Source of the DNA: Baylisascaris procyonis
Taxonomy: Eukaryota; Nematoda; Chromadorea; Rhabditida; Ascarididae
Assembly (NCBI GenBank): GCA_037389465.1
Contig: JAZARR010000204.1
Span: 525,001-589,000, forward strand
Reading direction: 5' to 3'
DNA length: 64,000 nt
A model generated the notes under the pieces. It worked only from the letters and a program-made list of their open reading frames with translations. It did no database searches and had not been told where the DNA came from. Within the stretch, counting starts at the first letter, position 1; each line of letters opens with the position of its first letter. Shown here in pieces: positions 38,260-52,000 of this stretch. The translations under genes and the position numbers were made by a program.

Positions 38260-39882
38260 ACCTCATTCGATTAATCTAATTTTCGATTAGAACAAGAATA
38301 AAACTAAAATAAAAAATATATCTGAAACAGAAAGGTGTATGGGTAGGGTGAAGTACAGTTGTATTCCGTGGATTCAGAGAGAGTTCAACGCTTTGTCAAA
38401 AAAATCGTCAATTTCTTTTCGGACGCATATATCGCTAGCAAAAATAACAACTCCCTTTATAATTGTATAAAAATTCTACAAATATTTAAAGCTTCATATA
38501 TAGTACTATTTTGTACAAAAACAGTAAATAATTGTTTTATAAAATATTTTATTCAAGAATTAAGCATCGCAGATTCTATAGAAGAAAGGACGAAAACGTT
38601 TCTAATAAAAAATTTTACACATCACATAGAATTCCATTAAGATATATTTGACAGACTAAGCTATCTATTTTTATTGAATATTCTGAAAAGAAATTCATTA
38701 AAAAAAACTTTGAAACGATCCAATTTCATTAAAAACTTCAAAGATGAACGAATCTAATTTCAGTGAAAATAATCCATTAAATACGCAAAAAAAAAAAAAA
38801 AACTATAGAAGATGGGTATTTCGTGGTTGTGAACTCTTGCGTCAAGCGGCGAAGTATAATCACACCAATATCCTTTGGTGATATTTCCCAGACGATCGGG
38901 CGTTAGTACATCGATGTTTTCTTTTATCAAACAAGCTTCCCTGGAAATTATCCTTTGATAATCCATTTTTATCTGCTTCATAGGGGGATTTAAACATCTA
39001 TAGTGGATGGATTCGAACTATTACAGCGAGTTCCAGGCTGGTTGGTGCTACAGATCTTAGGGGTTGAGACGAATTTTTAAATTTATAGCTCAGTGTTTAA
39101 GTTTCATCGTAGATCAAGCATGAAAATCATGAGGTGCTCGTGCTTATACCTGTAGACAGATCGATAAACCAGGATAATTCCATGTAATTCAACGATCTTC
39201 TTCCCTTTGCATCTAAACACCAACCATGTAGTAACGAATTATTGTTGAACATAATATTTTAATTTTTATTTGTCGTAGATTTTTATAAAAGAGTGTATCT
39301 AACGTTTGATTTTATTAGAACGATATCAAAGAAAGACGCTTTCAACGTCGATGATTTCTAATTTCGATTCTTTACAACGAAAATTTTAATAAACTTCATA
39401 ACGTTTAAAACATTAAAATATCATAGAAACAATTGCTTTATATTAGAACAAAACTGAGAAATTGTTGAAAAAAAAATAATAAATATTTACAAACAATCGA
39501 AATAACAAACAAACAAACAAACAAAAAAACGACTATTAAAAATAATCTAAAAATATAAAAAAATAATAAAAAATAACCTTAAAATATCAACAAATGTAAC
39601 ATTCACTTTCGAGTTGTTACAAATGAATTTTGATTTTATACTTAAATATTTCTTCAAATTTTTTTTCAATAAGGCTTAGAAAAACAATCCAGACTATGAA
39701 GTGATAGCGGCGTCAATCCATTGATCCATAGAATCTCACAAGCGAAAGAAACCCTAAACTATCAATTAATGCCAGGAAATATCCCATCTTTTCTTTGAAA
39801 TTGATAGCATAAAAACAACTCGAAACATACAAAACTTGGAATGTTAAAATGAAGCACTTCTCATTCAATTATTAACCCCTAA

Positions 39883-39888
39883 TTTATT
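39883..39888 (-). terminator. Candidate polyadenylation signal of the MED1 gene
   Basis: AATAAA on the minus strand about 195 nt after the MED1 stop. Tentative because the hexamer is frequent in AT-rich DNA. Confidence 0.4.
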
Positions 39889-39967
39889 TGCTTCCTTTTA
39901 GAAATATTTCACATTCAACTGAATGAAGCAAATCATCATCGAAAAGTGAGATTTCAGACCAATTGAG

Positions 39968-40057
39968 AACTGATCAAACAATACTGGTAGAGCTGATCAA
40001 TCAATATTGATAGAGGTGATCAGGCAGTGCTGATAGAGCTGATCAATCAATGTTGAT
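39968..40057. repeat. About 24-bp tandem repeat with TGATCA cores in the MED1 3'UTR
   Basis: Three to four degenerate copies of GAGCTGATCAATCAATATTG, 25-115 nt after the MED1 stop, so probably within its 3'UTR. Each copy centres on TGATCA, itself a palindrome. Confidence 0.75.
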
Positions 40058-40081
40058 TATAGTGCTATCGCTGATCGCCTC

Positions 40082-43000
40082 TTATTCATCATCAGCAACT
40101 ATTTTCAATGCTTCTGAAGGACTATCGGCCGACTTCGAAAGCGCGCTCAAATCGGGACTTTTATCGACTCCGGATGAAGGTGGTTGCTCCGGAACGGTGT
40201 TTTTTGGAGAGGTTTGTTGCTTAGAAGGAGCTAACGCCATCCATCGTCCTGCGGATGGTGGTGGTGGGGGTGCTATTCCTGGATTCATCGGGGGCATCAT
40301 TCTCGGTGGTGGTACCATTGGCCTGAAATTAAAGCAAACCATCAGCGCATACACATAGGTCTCTAATCAATAGACAACCTCAATGCACAAACGAACGAAT
40401 CAAAATTTTCATATCACTGTGTATACCGAGTTTCATAAGCCATATATTGCGGATGATGCTTTCTATATAAAGAAAATTAAACGATAAATAACCTGGGTGG
40501 ATGATGTAATACGGTACGCGGATCAGGAAGTAATGCACGTCGACCAGTACCACTAACGATTGGAGGCATCGGAATCGAACGGAACAAATTTGGTTGAGTA
40601 TCCATCGACGGCGCTTTTAGAATCGATTTCGCGGGTTTCGGTGGGAATATTGTTGGTGGTGGACATGGCATTGGTCCATTGGTCATTGTTATTGGGGCAT
40701 TCGTTTGTCCACTAGTACTCGTCGTTGGTGTGGTGGTGGCTGTTGATGATGGCTCATTTCTTTCATTTTCAATTACCTGAATTACACGTCGAGATTTACC
40801 GTATTTACTTGCATTCTTCTCTTCTTAAACCCTATATATAGCCCCTCCCCCCCCTCAGTTGGAATAGGCCAACAAAATTGTGCTCGATAATTCCTATTTA
40901 AACCTAAAAGGGTATTAAGACGTGAAAATTGCGGAGCCAAATGTCACTCCATTATTTCCAAGGTTCAAATACTTTTAATAGAGCTGGGTTCAAAGCACAC
41001 CTAAAATATAAACGAAATTCGACATGCAAAATCGAGGTTTCTAATCGATTTTTAATGACTGAAGCAATCGAATAATCGACTCTAAGCATTCTCATAACAA
41101 ATTAATTCAAAAACTTCTTAAAACGTCGTAAAAAAAAACAAATCTCATTAAAAAAAAACAAATAAAAAATAATAATAAGCTCACCTTAGGTATTTTAAAA
41201 TTTTTGAGACTTGCGAATGCAGGCACTTGTGGTGGGAATTCCATACGTGATGCTTTCTGCTCAACCGGCGGCGGTGGACGGTCTAATTTTGGCTTCTGAA
41301 AATACTTCTATCTTCTTTCTAGCCATTCTAATAGACCAAAATCGACTTTCACTAACACCTTTCTATTCATAACTTCTTTTAATATCAAATTTTTCATCAA
41401 ATATTCAAAAAAAAATCTTCAATTACGCATCAAATATGCTCGATGATCGTGATATACCAACTAAACTATGCAATTGTAATATGCCATTTTTAGAAAAGAT
41501 GATAATTCATAAGAAAAAAAAGGGATTTTACTTCCGCAAAGGAACAATCCAAAAACTAAGACAAACAAGCAATAGACACTTCTTTTGCTCCATTAAATTA
41601 TGTAAATCATTTGCAAATGCAGCATTAACAATAATAAATAATAATAATAATAAATAATAATAATAATGTAGCACTAATAATAATAAATAATAAATAATAA
41701 ATAATAATAATAAAAATGTAGTACTAATAATGATAAATAATAAATAATAATAATAAAAATGTAGCACAAGCACTAATAAATAAATTATTGTACTATAATC
41801 AAAAAGGCTAAAATAGGTATCTTTTAAAAAAAAGACCTTGCCACTTCCTGATGAATCGCCTTTACGTTCCCTTTTGGCTGATTTGCGAGAGCGTTCCTCT
41901 TGTAGTCTTGACTTCTCTTTCATTTGTTTCTGTCGGAAAAGAGCTTTTTCCTCACGTGATCTCGACGATGATGGGGGTTGACCAGTGAGACGCGATGAAC
42001 TGTAAGTAATTATAAGTATAAATTACATAGGGAATTATGCACTTAAAAAGAGAAAAGAAAGAAAGAAAAAAAATGATGAAATTAAAAGCAATATAAGATT
42101 AAGACGATATAACATTTAATTTAAATTTACATTAAATTATAATTGTATATTTAAATTTTTGAAGATTTTCTTTAAAAAAAATTGTTTGCAATACGATTAT
42201 ATATAATAACCGAAATTATAAACAAACTATTAGAGCGCCATTGCTCATAATTATATATTTCAATAACACGAACGTTATTTATTAATACAAATAAAAGCAT
42301 TAAAAATTATCCAACCGCCTCTCACCTATATCACTTCGCAATATAAAACTGCCATTATAGAAAGTTAAGTAATATTTAATCAAGTAATACTGGTTGAGTA
42401 ATATAGCTAAGTAATACTAAGAGTAATACTCAACCGATATTTCAAAGAAAGTTAAAAACGAACGGTGAAATTGTTGAAGGGTATTGCGGTGTTGAGGATT
42501 TATTTGTTGGTTGCTGTTTTAGTTTAATCATAATCTTCAAGTCAGAAGTCGGCTGCTCAACCGTTGATGTAGGTGTCACTCGAGCACTTGGTGATGCACG
42601 AGCTCCAGGTGATGCCGATGCTATCGGTGTTGAGGCACCTTCCTGCTTCACCAAAGTTGACTAAAACGATAAAAAAATTTAAAAAAAAGAACGGATAACT
42701 GATAAAAATTCAGGAAATCTAAAATAAACCCATCTTTTTTCATAAAAATACCTCATATGTAAGAATCACCTTCAAAGCCCCGAGGCTCATTTCCAAAATT
42801 GCCATGAGCAACGCTAATATAGCTGATAATCAAAAGAAACGACAATGTGTCTAAGTGCAAGTTTTCCATACCGTTATTATTATAATACGAACATCGATCA
42901 CGGATAAGTCATTCCAAAAAAATTGATCATTAAGAATTAGGATATTAGAAGGAGATTAGGTCAAGGGGAGGGGCAGGGGAGGAAAACAAATGAGATGGTT

Positions 43001-46000
43001 AAGATGGTTAAACCGGAGAGCGACAAGGGAGGAAGAGAAAAATAAGACGGTTAAACTGGGGAGAGGCAAGGGAGGAAGAAAAAAATAAGACGGTTAAAGC
43101 GGGGAGAGGCAAGGGAGGAAGAGAAAAATAAGAGGGTTAAACCGAGGGAAGGGAAGGGAGGAAGAGAAAAATAAGAGGGTTAACGGGGGAGAGGCAAGGG
43201 AGGAAGAGAAAAATAAGACGATTAAACCGAGGAAAGGGAAGGGAGGAAGAGAAAAATAAGACGGTTGAACAGGGGAGAGGCAAGGGAGGGAGAGAAAAAT
43301 AAGAGAGTTAAACTGGGGAGAGGCAAGGGAGGAAGAGAAAAATAAGAGGGTTAAACTGGGAGAGATGCAAGGGAGGAAAAGAAAAATAAGAGGGTTAAAC
43401 GGGGGAGAGGCAAGGGAGGAAGAGAAAAATAAGACGATTAAACCGGGGGGAGGTAAGGGAGGGAGAGAAAAATAAGAGGGTTAAACTGGGGAGAGGCAAG
43501 GGAGGAAGAGAAAAATAAGAGGGTTAAACTGGGGAGAGGCAAGGGAGGGAGAGAAAAATAAGACGATTAAACCGAGGAAAGGGAAGGGAGGAAGAGAAAA
43601 ATAAGACGGTTGAACAGGGGAGAGGCAAGGGAGGGAGAGAAAAATAAGAGGGTTAAACTGGGGAGAGGCAAGGGAGGAAGAGAAAAATAAGAGGGTTAAA
43701 CTGGGGGAGATGCAAGGGAGGAAGAGAAAAATAAGACGATTAAACCGAGGAAAGGGAAGGGAGGAAGAGAAAAATAAGACGGTTGAACAGGGGAGAGGCA
43801 AGGGAGGAAGAGAAAAATAAGACGGTTAAACCGGGGGGAGGCAAGGGAGGGAGAGAAAAATAAGAGGGTTAAACTGGGGAGAGGCAAGGGAGGAAGAGAA
43901 AAATAAGAGGGTTAAAGTGGGGAGATGCAAGGGAGGAAGAGAAAAATAAGACGATTAAACCGAGGAAAGGGAAGGGGGAAAGAGAAAAATAAGACGGTTG
44001 AACAGGGGAGAGGCAAGGGAGGAAGAGAAAAATAAGAGGGTTAAACTGGGGAGAGGCAAGGGAGGAAGAGAAAAATAAGAGGGTTAAACTGGGGAGATGC
44101 AAGGGAGGAAAAGAAAAATAAGAGGGTTAAACGGGGGAGAGGCAAGGGAGGAAGAGAAAAATAAGACGATTAAACCGAGGAAAGGGAAGGGAGGAAGAGA
44201 AAAATAAGACGGTTGAACAGGGGAGGGGCAAGGGAGGAAGAGAAAAATAAGAGGGTTAAACCGGGGAGAGGCAAGGGAGGGAGAGAAAAATAAGACGGTT
44301 AAACAAAGTTCTTGAGAAAAGATCAGAAAAAACAACAACATATAATGAATTAGGATATAGAATATCCCCTTAGTACCATATAATCCCTTTTGCCTTCAGT
44401 TAAACTTCAAAGATAAGTGACACCTTGGTGAAACTATTATCGAAGCTTAAAAATAAACGCATAATGCAAACCGAAACAAAAATTAAAAATATTTTCATTC
44501 AATAATTATCAACAACTCAAAAATTCGGTATCATTATTTATATCTATGTCACCAATAAATACGATTAACTAAAATTTACCTCTTGCGGTTTAGTGACAGG
44601 TTCAGACTCATCGTCGTATAAATCAGAAGCCGCATAAGGATTAGAGGAAGATGTAGATGTAGTTGCAGATGATTTACAATGAAGCTTGCCAACGACAGCC
44701 TCCAAACTACTTTTTCTGGATTTGCTGCTTTGGAAGGATGCCGATCCTGCTGCATTATGTGCTGGCGTGGTCGCTGACGGAGATGCACCTACTGGAGTAT
44801 TTGCTTCCGTACTGCCACCACTGCAAACATCTCATCATATCACGAAGAAACGCCTAGGTACAAACATAAATACATAAATATATAAATATGTACTTATTAA
44901 CTTCTTTATGAATTAACTGGCATTGAAACTTGTCGTAAAATTCGCCACTCATTGTTTCTGCAGTTGACTGATAACTGCAGAAAGTGGTTTTTTGCTTCAG
45001 GATATAGGATAACAGCTGACAAATTTTGTAAAAAGGTGCATAATAAGAATTTCCACCATTTCCCCTGTACATTTTTGGAAGCGGTCGGTTTGGTGGGTTG
45101 CAAAGAAATGATGCATTTCCTATTCATCTCTCTGATACGCGTTCCCACTCGTTTATAATTCCGCATACGTTGCCGGTAAATTTCAGATATATATGATACT
45201 TTTCGCAAATTCGCATTTAATTGAAAAATTTTGAAAACCTATAAAAATTCAGAATTCGAAGTAACTGAAGTTTCTGATCCAAAAATACTATTTTCCCTTT
45301 TTTCTCCCTTCCTATGACATCCTAGAACTATTTTTTTAAAGCATACAACTAATATCTCACAAAATTCGCTCAACAACTTGCCTAGAAGCAACAGAAGAAG
45401 CTGAATTGGCAGAGCTGGCAGTGGCTGGTTTATTACTAGCCACAGGAGAACAAGCAGATGTAGACGCAGTGGGTGTAGTCAAAGGCGTAGAAGTTACAGT
45501 GGTAGTCGTCGGAGGATGAGCGGTCAAGCGTGTTGGTGGTGGTGGATCGGTCTCTTCATCGGACGATTCCTCAAGTCCATCCACCTCGGAAACCGTTTCT
45601 GAACGATTACTGAGAGCGGCCGCTGCTACTAAAACTTCACTAAGACTTCAAAAATAATGAAAGTGGTGAATCAGGTGGAGGTGAGGGGGGTGGGGCGGGA
45701 AGAGAAGAAGGCTGGTGGGTAGATTTCTTAACGTTTTACCCATCGATTCCGGTAATTAGTATAAAAGGTATTTTTAGTAGCCGTTGAAGACACGAAGTCG
45801 ATACAAGACCAAGCATTCAGATTCCAGTGTTACTTAAAGCTAGAACGTCAAGCAAAATTAGCATCTCCGGAGCACATTTGGATTCAAATAAACTTCAACA
45901 CCATAAATTATATTGTTTAGCTCTGCGTTTATACAGCTTATAAGCATTCCACAATCTCTAATAAACCAATCGAACAATAAATAAGACTCTCTGCAGAAAT

Positions 46001-49000
46001 AACATCTCCATAAAATTGGCTTACCGGTAGAAAGTTGAGGTGCATAATGCATATCGGAGAACGATCGTTGCAATATTGGTCTATCAATAGCAAATTGATG
46101 CGTATGTGTCTGCGATGCGGCCAATTGCGCCGCCTTACGTGGACGTCGAGGACGACGTGTTGTTGCCGTACCTCAAAGTTATCTCCATTACTCTTTGAAA
46201 TCTCTTCATATACTCTTAAGATTCCATTCGATTTAGCGCATATGCAAATAACCAATTCATATGCAAATAACTTATATTTATGCAAAAAATTATTTATTCA
46301 ATTACATTAATACGTTTAATTGGAGTTGACTTCCTATATTCCCATGGCATAGTATCCCATGCTGATACGATAAATATGCATATAAACTCATACGTACTTA
46401 AATTACTCGTATAATCAAATAGAGGGGTTTTGTTTTCAAACTTTTAGTGAAAAATTCTAATTATGACCAATAAGCATTCGATTCGGCTTGCTCATGAATA
46501 AATATAAGAATTTTCGGCTATATTCCAGTCAAATTATAGAAGTCTTTCATACCTAAACATTTGGTTTCTACTTCATTTTTTAATGCTTCATAATACCGAT
46601 CGCTATTTTTCAAGGGGAAAACAAATAGAAAACGAACATGAGGAGCATTATTCAATGATTCTCGACATGCATAACTTGCACAATAAGGCAAACCAACCTC
46701 GAGGTCTTCTTGTGCTTGTTGTTGTTGTCACTAATCCTGTATTCGGATCAACGAGAGTCGTCGTATGATCACCTGTTCTATCGCCTATATTAGCGGCCTT
46801 ACGTCCACGACCACGTCTCTTTACAAGAGGAGCCGTAGTGCCACCCATTGAGCCACGTGCCGATTGTATTGGTGGAAATTGATAACTAGCTTGTGCTCCA
46901 CCAGGGAAATGAAATTGTGATGGTGTTGAGAAAGCAGTCGATGATGACATACGTGGTGGATCATCGAATTCGAATACATCGGCCGCATTGCTCAATGGAG
47001 TTTGTTGCTAAAATCATCACTATCCTCATGCATCGACAAGCCTATTGTCATCAATAAAATGGCATTAACAAAGCAAATAATAAAACGAAATCAATATTAT
47101 TAACAATAATATTTTATTTACTTATATGAAACATATGAAAATGCTTTTATAACAAATATTTATAACAATACTTATAAAATTAGTAAGTTGTTTCTTCAAA
47201 ATAACTGACTAAATCACCTTTACACACCTCTCTATCTCAAGATTTCAGAAAAAAATTGCACTTGAACTATCTGGAATTCGAAACAATTGAAGAATTTCTT
47301 GTCCACTACCCTCAGTTACAACACTACTAACTATTTAATTAGGTAGCCAAGTATTTCCGGTTATCTGAGATTATACAACATCTAATATAGCACTAAAATA
47401 TATGATATTATAAACGAATCTTCAACAGTGACTAAAAAAATTAACAATTTTATAAGTGAAAATAAAACAAACAGCAAGTCGTTGTCGAGCGATTTCAAGT
47501 GGAGAGAGTTGTGAGAGTGAACTCATTTGTGCACTTCGATAGCGATCGCTATTCGACGATGGCGATTGTGGAGGGACTTGTGCACGAAGTCGTTGCGCCT
47601 AAACTCTACTTATTTATATAAATGTGTGCATTAAAAAATATCGACAAAATATATGATTTTAATTGGTGCTGAAAAAAACACTCCCCTAGAAACTTCTGTG
47701 ACTCTCCTCCCCTCTTCCCTCCCATCCTCCCACCCTCATCGCTTCTCAATGAAAGACTTTCCTGAAAAAAATAAAGAAAAGCGCAAAATATTTCTCAGCG
47801 AATAGAATGAATTTTCTTGAAATTATACCTGCTTCCTTAGCTAAGAAATTTTATGAGATTATAATTTTTCTGGTTCGAAACATATAAAATAGAAAAAAAG
47901 AGAAAATTTTAAGCAATAATTTAAAATATTGAATCGAATTTTTTTTGTTAGTCAAAATAAACAAAATTTAATCGATATCATCGATCCAAATGCCAATACA
48001 ACACACCTCAACCGCTGATGGAGAACAACGTTCAACGATCGACGATCGTCCACTATGTTCAGATACATTCGATTCCCCGTCATCGATATTTGCTGCCATA
48101 TCACAGATTGCATCCTCAATTATAATCGATTATTAAAACTTAATCATTGATTAGCAATAAAATTAAGCACAAAGATGCTTAACTTTTTACTACTAATTAC
48201 TATTTATCTGTTTATTGGGTGATTACTATGTAGTATAAAACTTTAATTATATTATAAATCATCTCAGGTCAGATGTTTTGCCTTATCATAATAGTGTCTT
48301 TCAATTTGAGCCTTTCTTATTATTACGTTCATTTTTAAGTGACTTTCCTATTCAAGTAAATTGAATTACGCAAATCGTGTTAGCACTACCATTACATTGA
48401 CCTAAAATCCGCAAAATGGACTAAAAAAGGTCCTTCAGTGATAACAAAAATGAACTGCCATAATGCTTTGTTTTACGTCAAAAGATGTGGATTCAGATTG
48501 CAATGAATTATGTCGCAAAAATATTGCTTTCCAATAGCATTTCAAAACGAAAAACAATGGTTCTAGCTTCGAGTCGAAAATTTTAATAAATACTGGGTAA
48601 ATCCTCGATTGCCTCTATTTTTTTACCTTTTACCCTAATAAAAGATATAATGAAAACCCTCTACAGGAAGTAGTAGTAAAGTGTGGGGTTTCTAGATTCA
48701 TTGATAAAAAAAGACTGAAAAAAGTGTTTGCACTTTTTAGGAAGGTAGGGTACAAAACAAGTGGGGACAGGTTTTGCATTTTAAGATAGAAATATCTGGC
48801 ATAGAAAGTGCCACTATTCAAACTACTTGTTTTGTTTTTGCTTTCAAATGTCCATTCAGGTAAGTTAATTCATCCATGATCTTCTCAAAAATTTTTATTT
48901 GTTTCTCGAAATTTGCGCCGATTTGTTTGACGCTCCATGATGGGAAGCAAAGAGTTCTTCATCACAAATCATTTTTAGTGATTGATGATATTATGCAAAT

Positions 49001-52000
49001 ACTGAAATGTGTATATATATCACAGCTCGAAAAAATATCAACCTACCTTCTATCACAAGCTTGGGAAGCTTATTTTCAAGAATATGCAAATTTCCTCACA
49101 ACCCCTTCTCCTCTTTTTCGCTTAGATTTGTGACATCATCGAAGTCAATGCGAGAAAGGAGAGGGCAAAGGTCTCTCACCTAGGCAATGCCCTCTTACAT
49201 AGACAGTACTTAAAACTAGCATTGTGTATTCATCGATTATTGCTTTATATCGTAATAAATTCGTTTAATTTAAAGCTAAATTTATTGATGTATTCATCGA
49301 ATAATTTATGCCTTTATGCTGTATAATTCCATTCCCTTTTCAATTTATCGAAAAATCTAATTAATTAGTTGTTTCCTATAAATGTGAATTATTTTTGCAT
49401 TCCACATATCGCCCCATATTTGTTCCTCTTCAATGAGCAATAGAAGCATGAAACGATACTTTATATGGCGTTTTCCTTGCTAATCAACTATTTCCGTGAT
49501 TCCTTCTGCTCTTATCAGTTCTTATCAGCAGATTCCATAAACTCATGCTTGCCCTCGCTGTAGAACCGCGCCGACAAAATCGGCTATGTCGATGTCGTGT
49601 CTGTGCTCATATATGTGCGTCTGCATGTCTGCCGATCTTATAATTTCATCCCAGGAAAGGACAAAGCCAGAACCATGAAACTTTGAGGACATAATGTCCT
49701 ACACAGTGTATCTCCTTTACCGTCAAGAACACCTACTATAGCTATCGTTAAGTCGATCCATCAGCTTCAAAACTAGTCAGAAACACTTAATTATTCCAAA
49801 AAATTTGAATAATTTTGCGATCGACCTAGCTGGGAAAAAAAACTTCTTTATAAGATTTGTAAGGTTGGTCGGGTCGGATCACTTAACAAATGAATGCGTT
49901 ATTGCATATTGCTTATTGCCTGCTGATGATCCGCCATTATACCACCTCCTTTGATGCGCTTTTCGGTCTGCTCAGAGAAGTGAGAGGATATTAGTGACTA
50001 TACTTGTTTTCAAGATTCATAGCAATAAGTCCTAAACACTATGTAATCATTTTCAGGTTGGATAAAAAATTGAAACTTTCTACATATAAGTAGCCCGGAC
50101 CCTCGAATAAAGTATCTCAATCTTTGAATTTTCGAAGAGCCAAGACCAATGAAACCTAATTCCAATCCATGCAGCGGTTCTGATCTTTCATTAGAGTTCA
50201 GAAAATATCTCAAAATATAATAGAAATTAAGTACCAGATCGGAGAGCGCATTGATTGTCATCGTGTTCTCCGAGTGGATACGATTTGTGCGAGGCGCAAG
50301 TGTCTCACCGATACGCGGAGGAGCGGAGGGGGTATGCGTGCCAGGTGGTTGTACTGGAGGGGGGATTAACTCATCCACCTGGTCCAACTCTTTAAAAAGT
50401 GCCAACATTGAACGTGTACCCTCAGGTGTTTCTTTATCAGCAATTATGAATTCAAATGAATGTTTTGTATGTTCGGCTGTGTTTGCAACATGCAACCAAC
50501 ATTGAGAAATTTTTACATCCTTCTCATCAGTAACATTACTATGCATCGCTAACACAACCTCCTCGCTAGGCATTTGCATGCCACCCGCACCGCCCCGACG
50601 CAGCACTCCGCGCATCATCACCGCCAGTGACCATGACCTGTAAATAATGACCAGTAGAGTTAGCCACTCCAGTCACTCATGAGTGGCATAAAGGTGAGCT
50701 GCATCGTCAACTAATGTGTCTACTTTCAATCCTATATAACGGATAGATAAAGAATACATCTCACAATCTTAGCATTTAAAAATAGCGTAACTGATCGATA
50801 TATAGGCAAAAGTTTCAACTCTCTCATTAACGTTTACCTTTCATAGCTAGAGCACCAATCTTTCGGCTAAATTACTTTTTTAATACTCTTAAAATAACCT
50901 ATCTCTTTAATTCATTAAACATATCTCTCTCTAAAAGGCGACAATTGTTCAAAAATAGTAGACAACTCACTTGGCTAGAATTGATGAAGCGTATTGCGTT
51001 TCGGGCAATATTCCACCAGTAGCAATACATTCCAACGAGACGCCCATCTTTGCTGCCGATACGTTAACACGAGCTGCAATTAAGGTGCTCTTATTTAAGT
51101 CAAACAAACAGTTCCAAGTTCGCTTTCAAAAAAAAAAAAAAACTCAACGATCTCGGAAGAGAAGAATAAGACATCATTTATATTTGAAGAAATGAAATCC
51201 TAAAAGTTTGTAGCGATATTTTATTCAAATGAGGGAGGGGGTTTATTCGATTCTATACGATATTATACTCATTGAACAATGTACTTTCTACATAATCGGA
51301 ATAATCAATCAAGCTACCGTCCGATGATGTTTGAAACAAACTGCATAAGACCCTCAATGTTAACAAACAGTTTATACGGTAAGCTGTGAGAAAAAGTTTT
51401 ATGGTCAGGCATTATTCTAAAATCTTTCATAAATGAGCAAATGACCAAACAAAAATATAAGAATTTCACTACAAAGTAGTCAGATATTTGTACCTTCTTT
51501 CATATGAAAGTACCAAAGCGCCCTGATTTGAAAACAGGACAGGTGGAAAGGTTATTTGCCCAAACTTAGGGAAAGTAGAGAAAGTTACCTACCCAACGCT
51601 AAGGAAAGGAAGAAAAGTTATTTGCCCTACTCTAAGGGAAAGATGGAAGGGAAGGCTGTTTGCCCAACCATAATTGAGGAAAGAATATTTCGGTGACCTG
51701 ATCAGCATCACGTTAACATGACCATGCAAATTAAACGGATCAAAGACTATGCTTATTTATAAAACTTGGGACTGGACTATCCAAAGATTCAATAATGCAA
51801 AATTTACCAATAAAAGCAGTCCTTCGAAAAGTGAACACGAGATCATAACTATAGACAGATGCCGATGTTAGTCTAATCTCAACTGCACCGTTCATTGATG
51901 CGTTCGCATTATGTGCACGTACAAGACTCTCGAAAAGTGCATTATGAGCCAATTGTGTGCGTATCGTCTCTACGATGAGTACCACATCGCGTGGATGCAT

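Larger units (their letters stand above)
31179..39882. other. Intergenic region between aldolase start and MED1 3' end
   Basis: Nearly 9 kb without a recognisable gene on either strand. It carries polypurine and C/G-run tracts (31486-31502, 31570-31655, 32330-32360, 32700-32720), small tandem arrays (32920-33005, 33773-33907, 36490-36703), AAAT repeats near 36945-36979, a 21-bp tandem pair near 37298-37341 and a TA repeat at 38210-38256. Short ORFs here have no family motif or splice-site support. Confidence 0.55.

Noticed and set aside
38760..38981. Minus ORF with KENIDVLTPDRLGNITKGYW
   Set aside because: It looks more protein-like than most and has a TTTCCAG acceptor-like site, and KENIDVL loosely recalls a LINE C-terminal segment, but there is no second motif, donor or partner exon. 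Left unannotated.
39001..39060. GGATTCGAAC, resembling a tRNA T-loop / B box
   Set aside because: The flanks do not pair as a T-stem and no acceptor or anticodon arm can be folded on either strand.
43481..44341. Minus-strand ORFs rich in FLPCLSP
   Set aside because: Period artefact of the 43-bp array within a MED1 intron.
46035..46310. Plus-strand ORF and alternative minus frame over MED1 exon 14
   Set aside because: The splice phases of exons 13 and 15 fit only the frame giving TATTRRPRRPRKAAQLAAS; the others are shadows.
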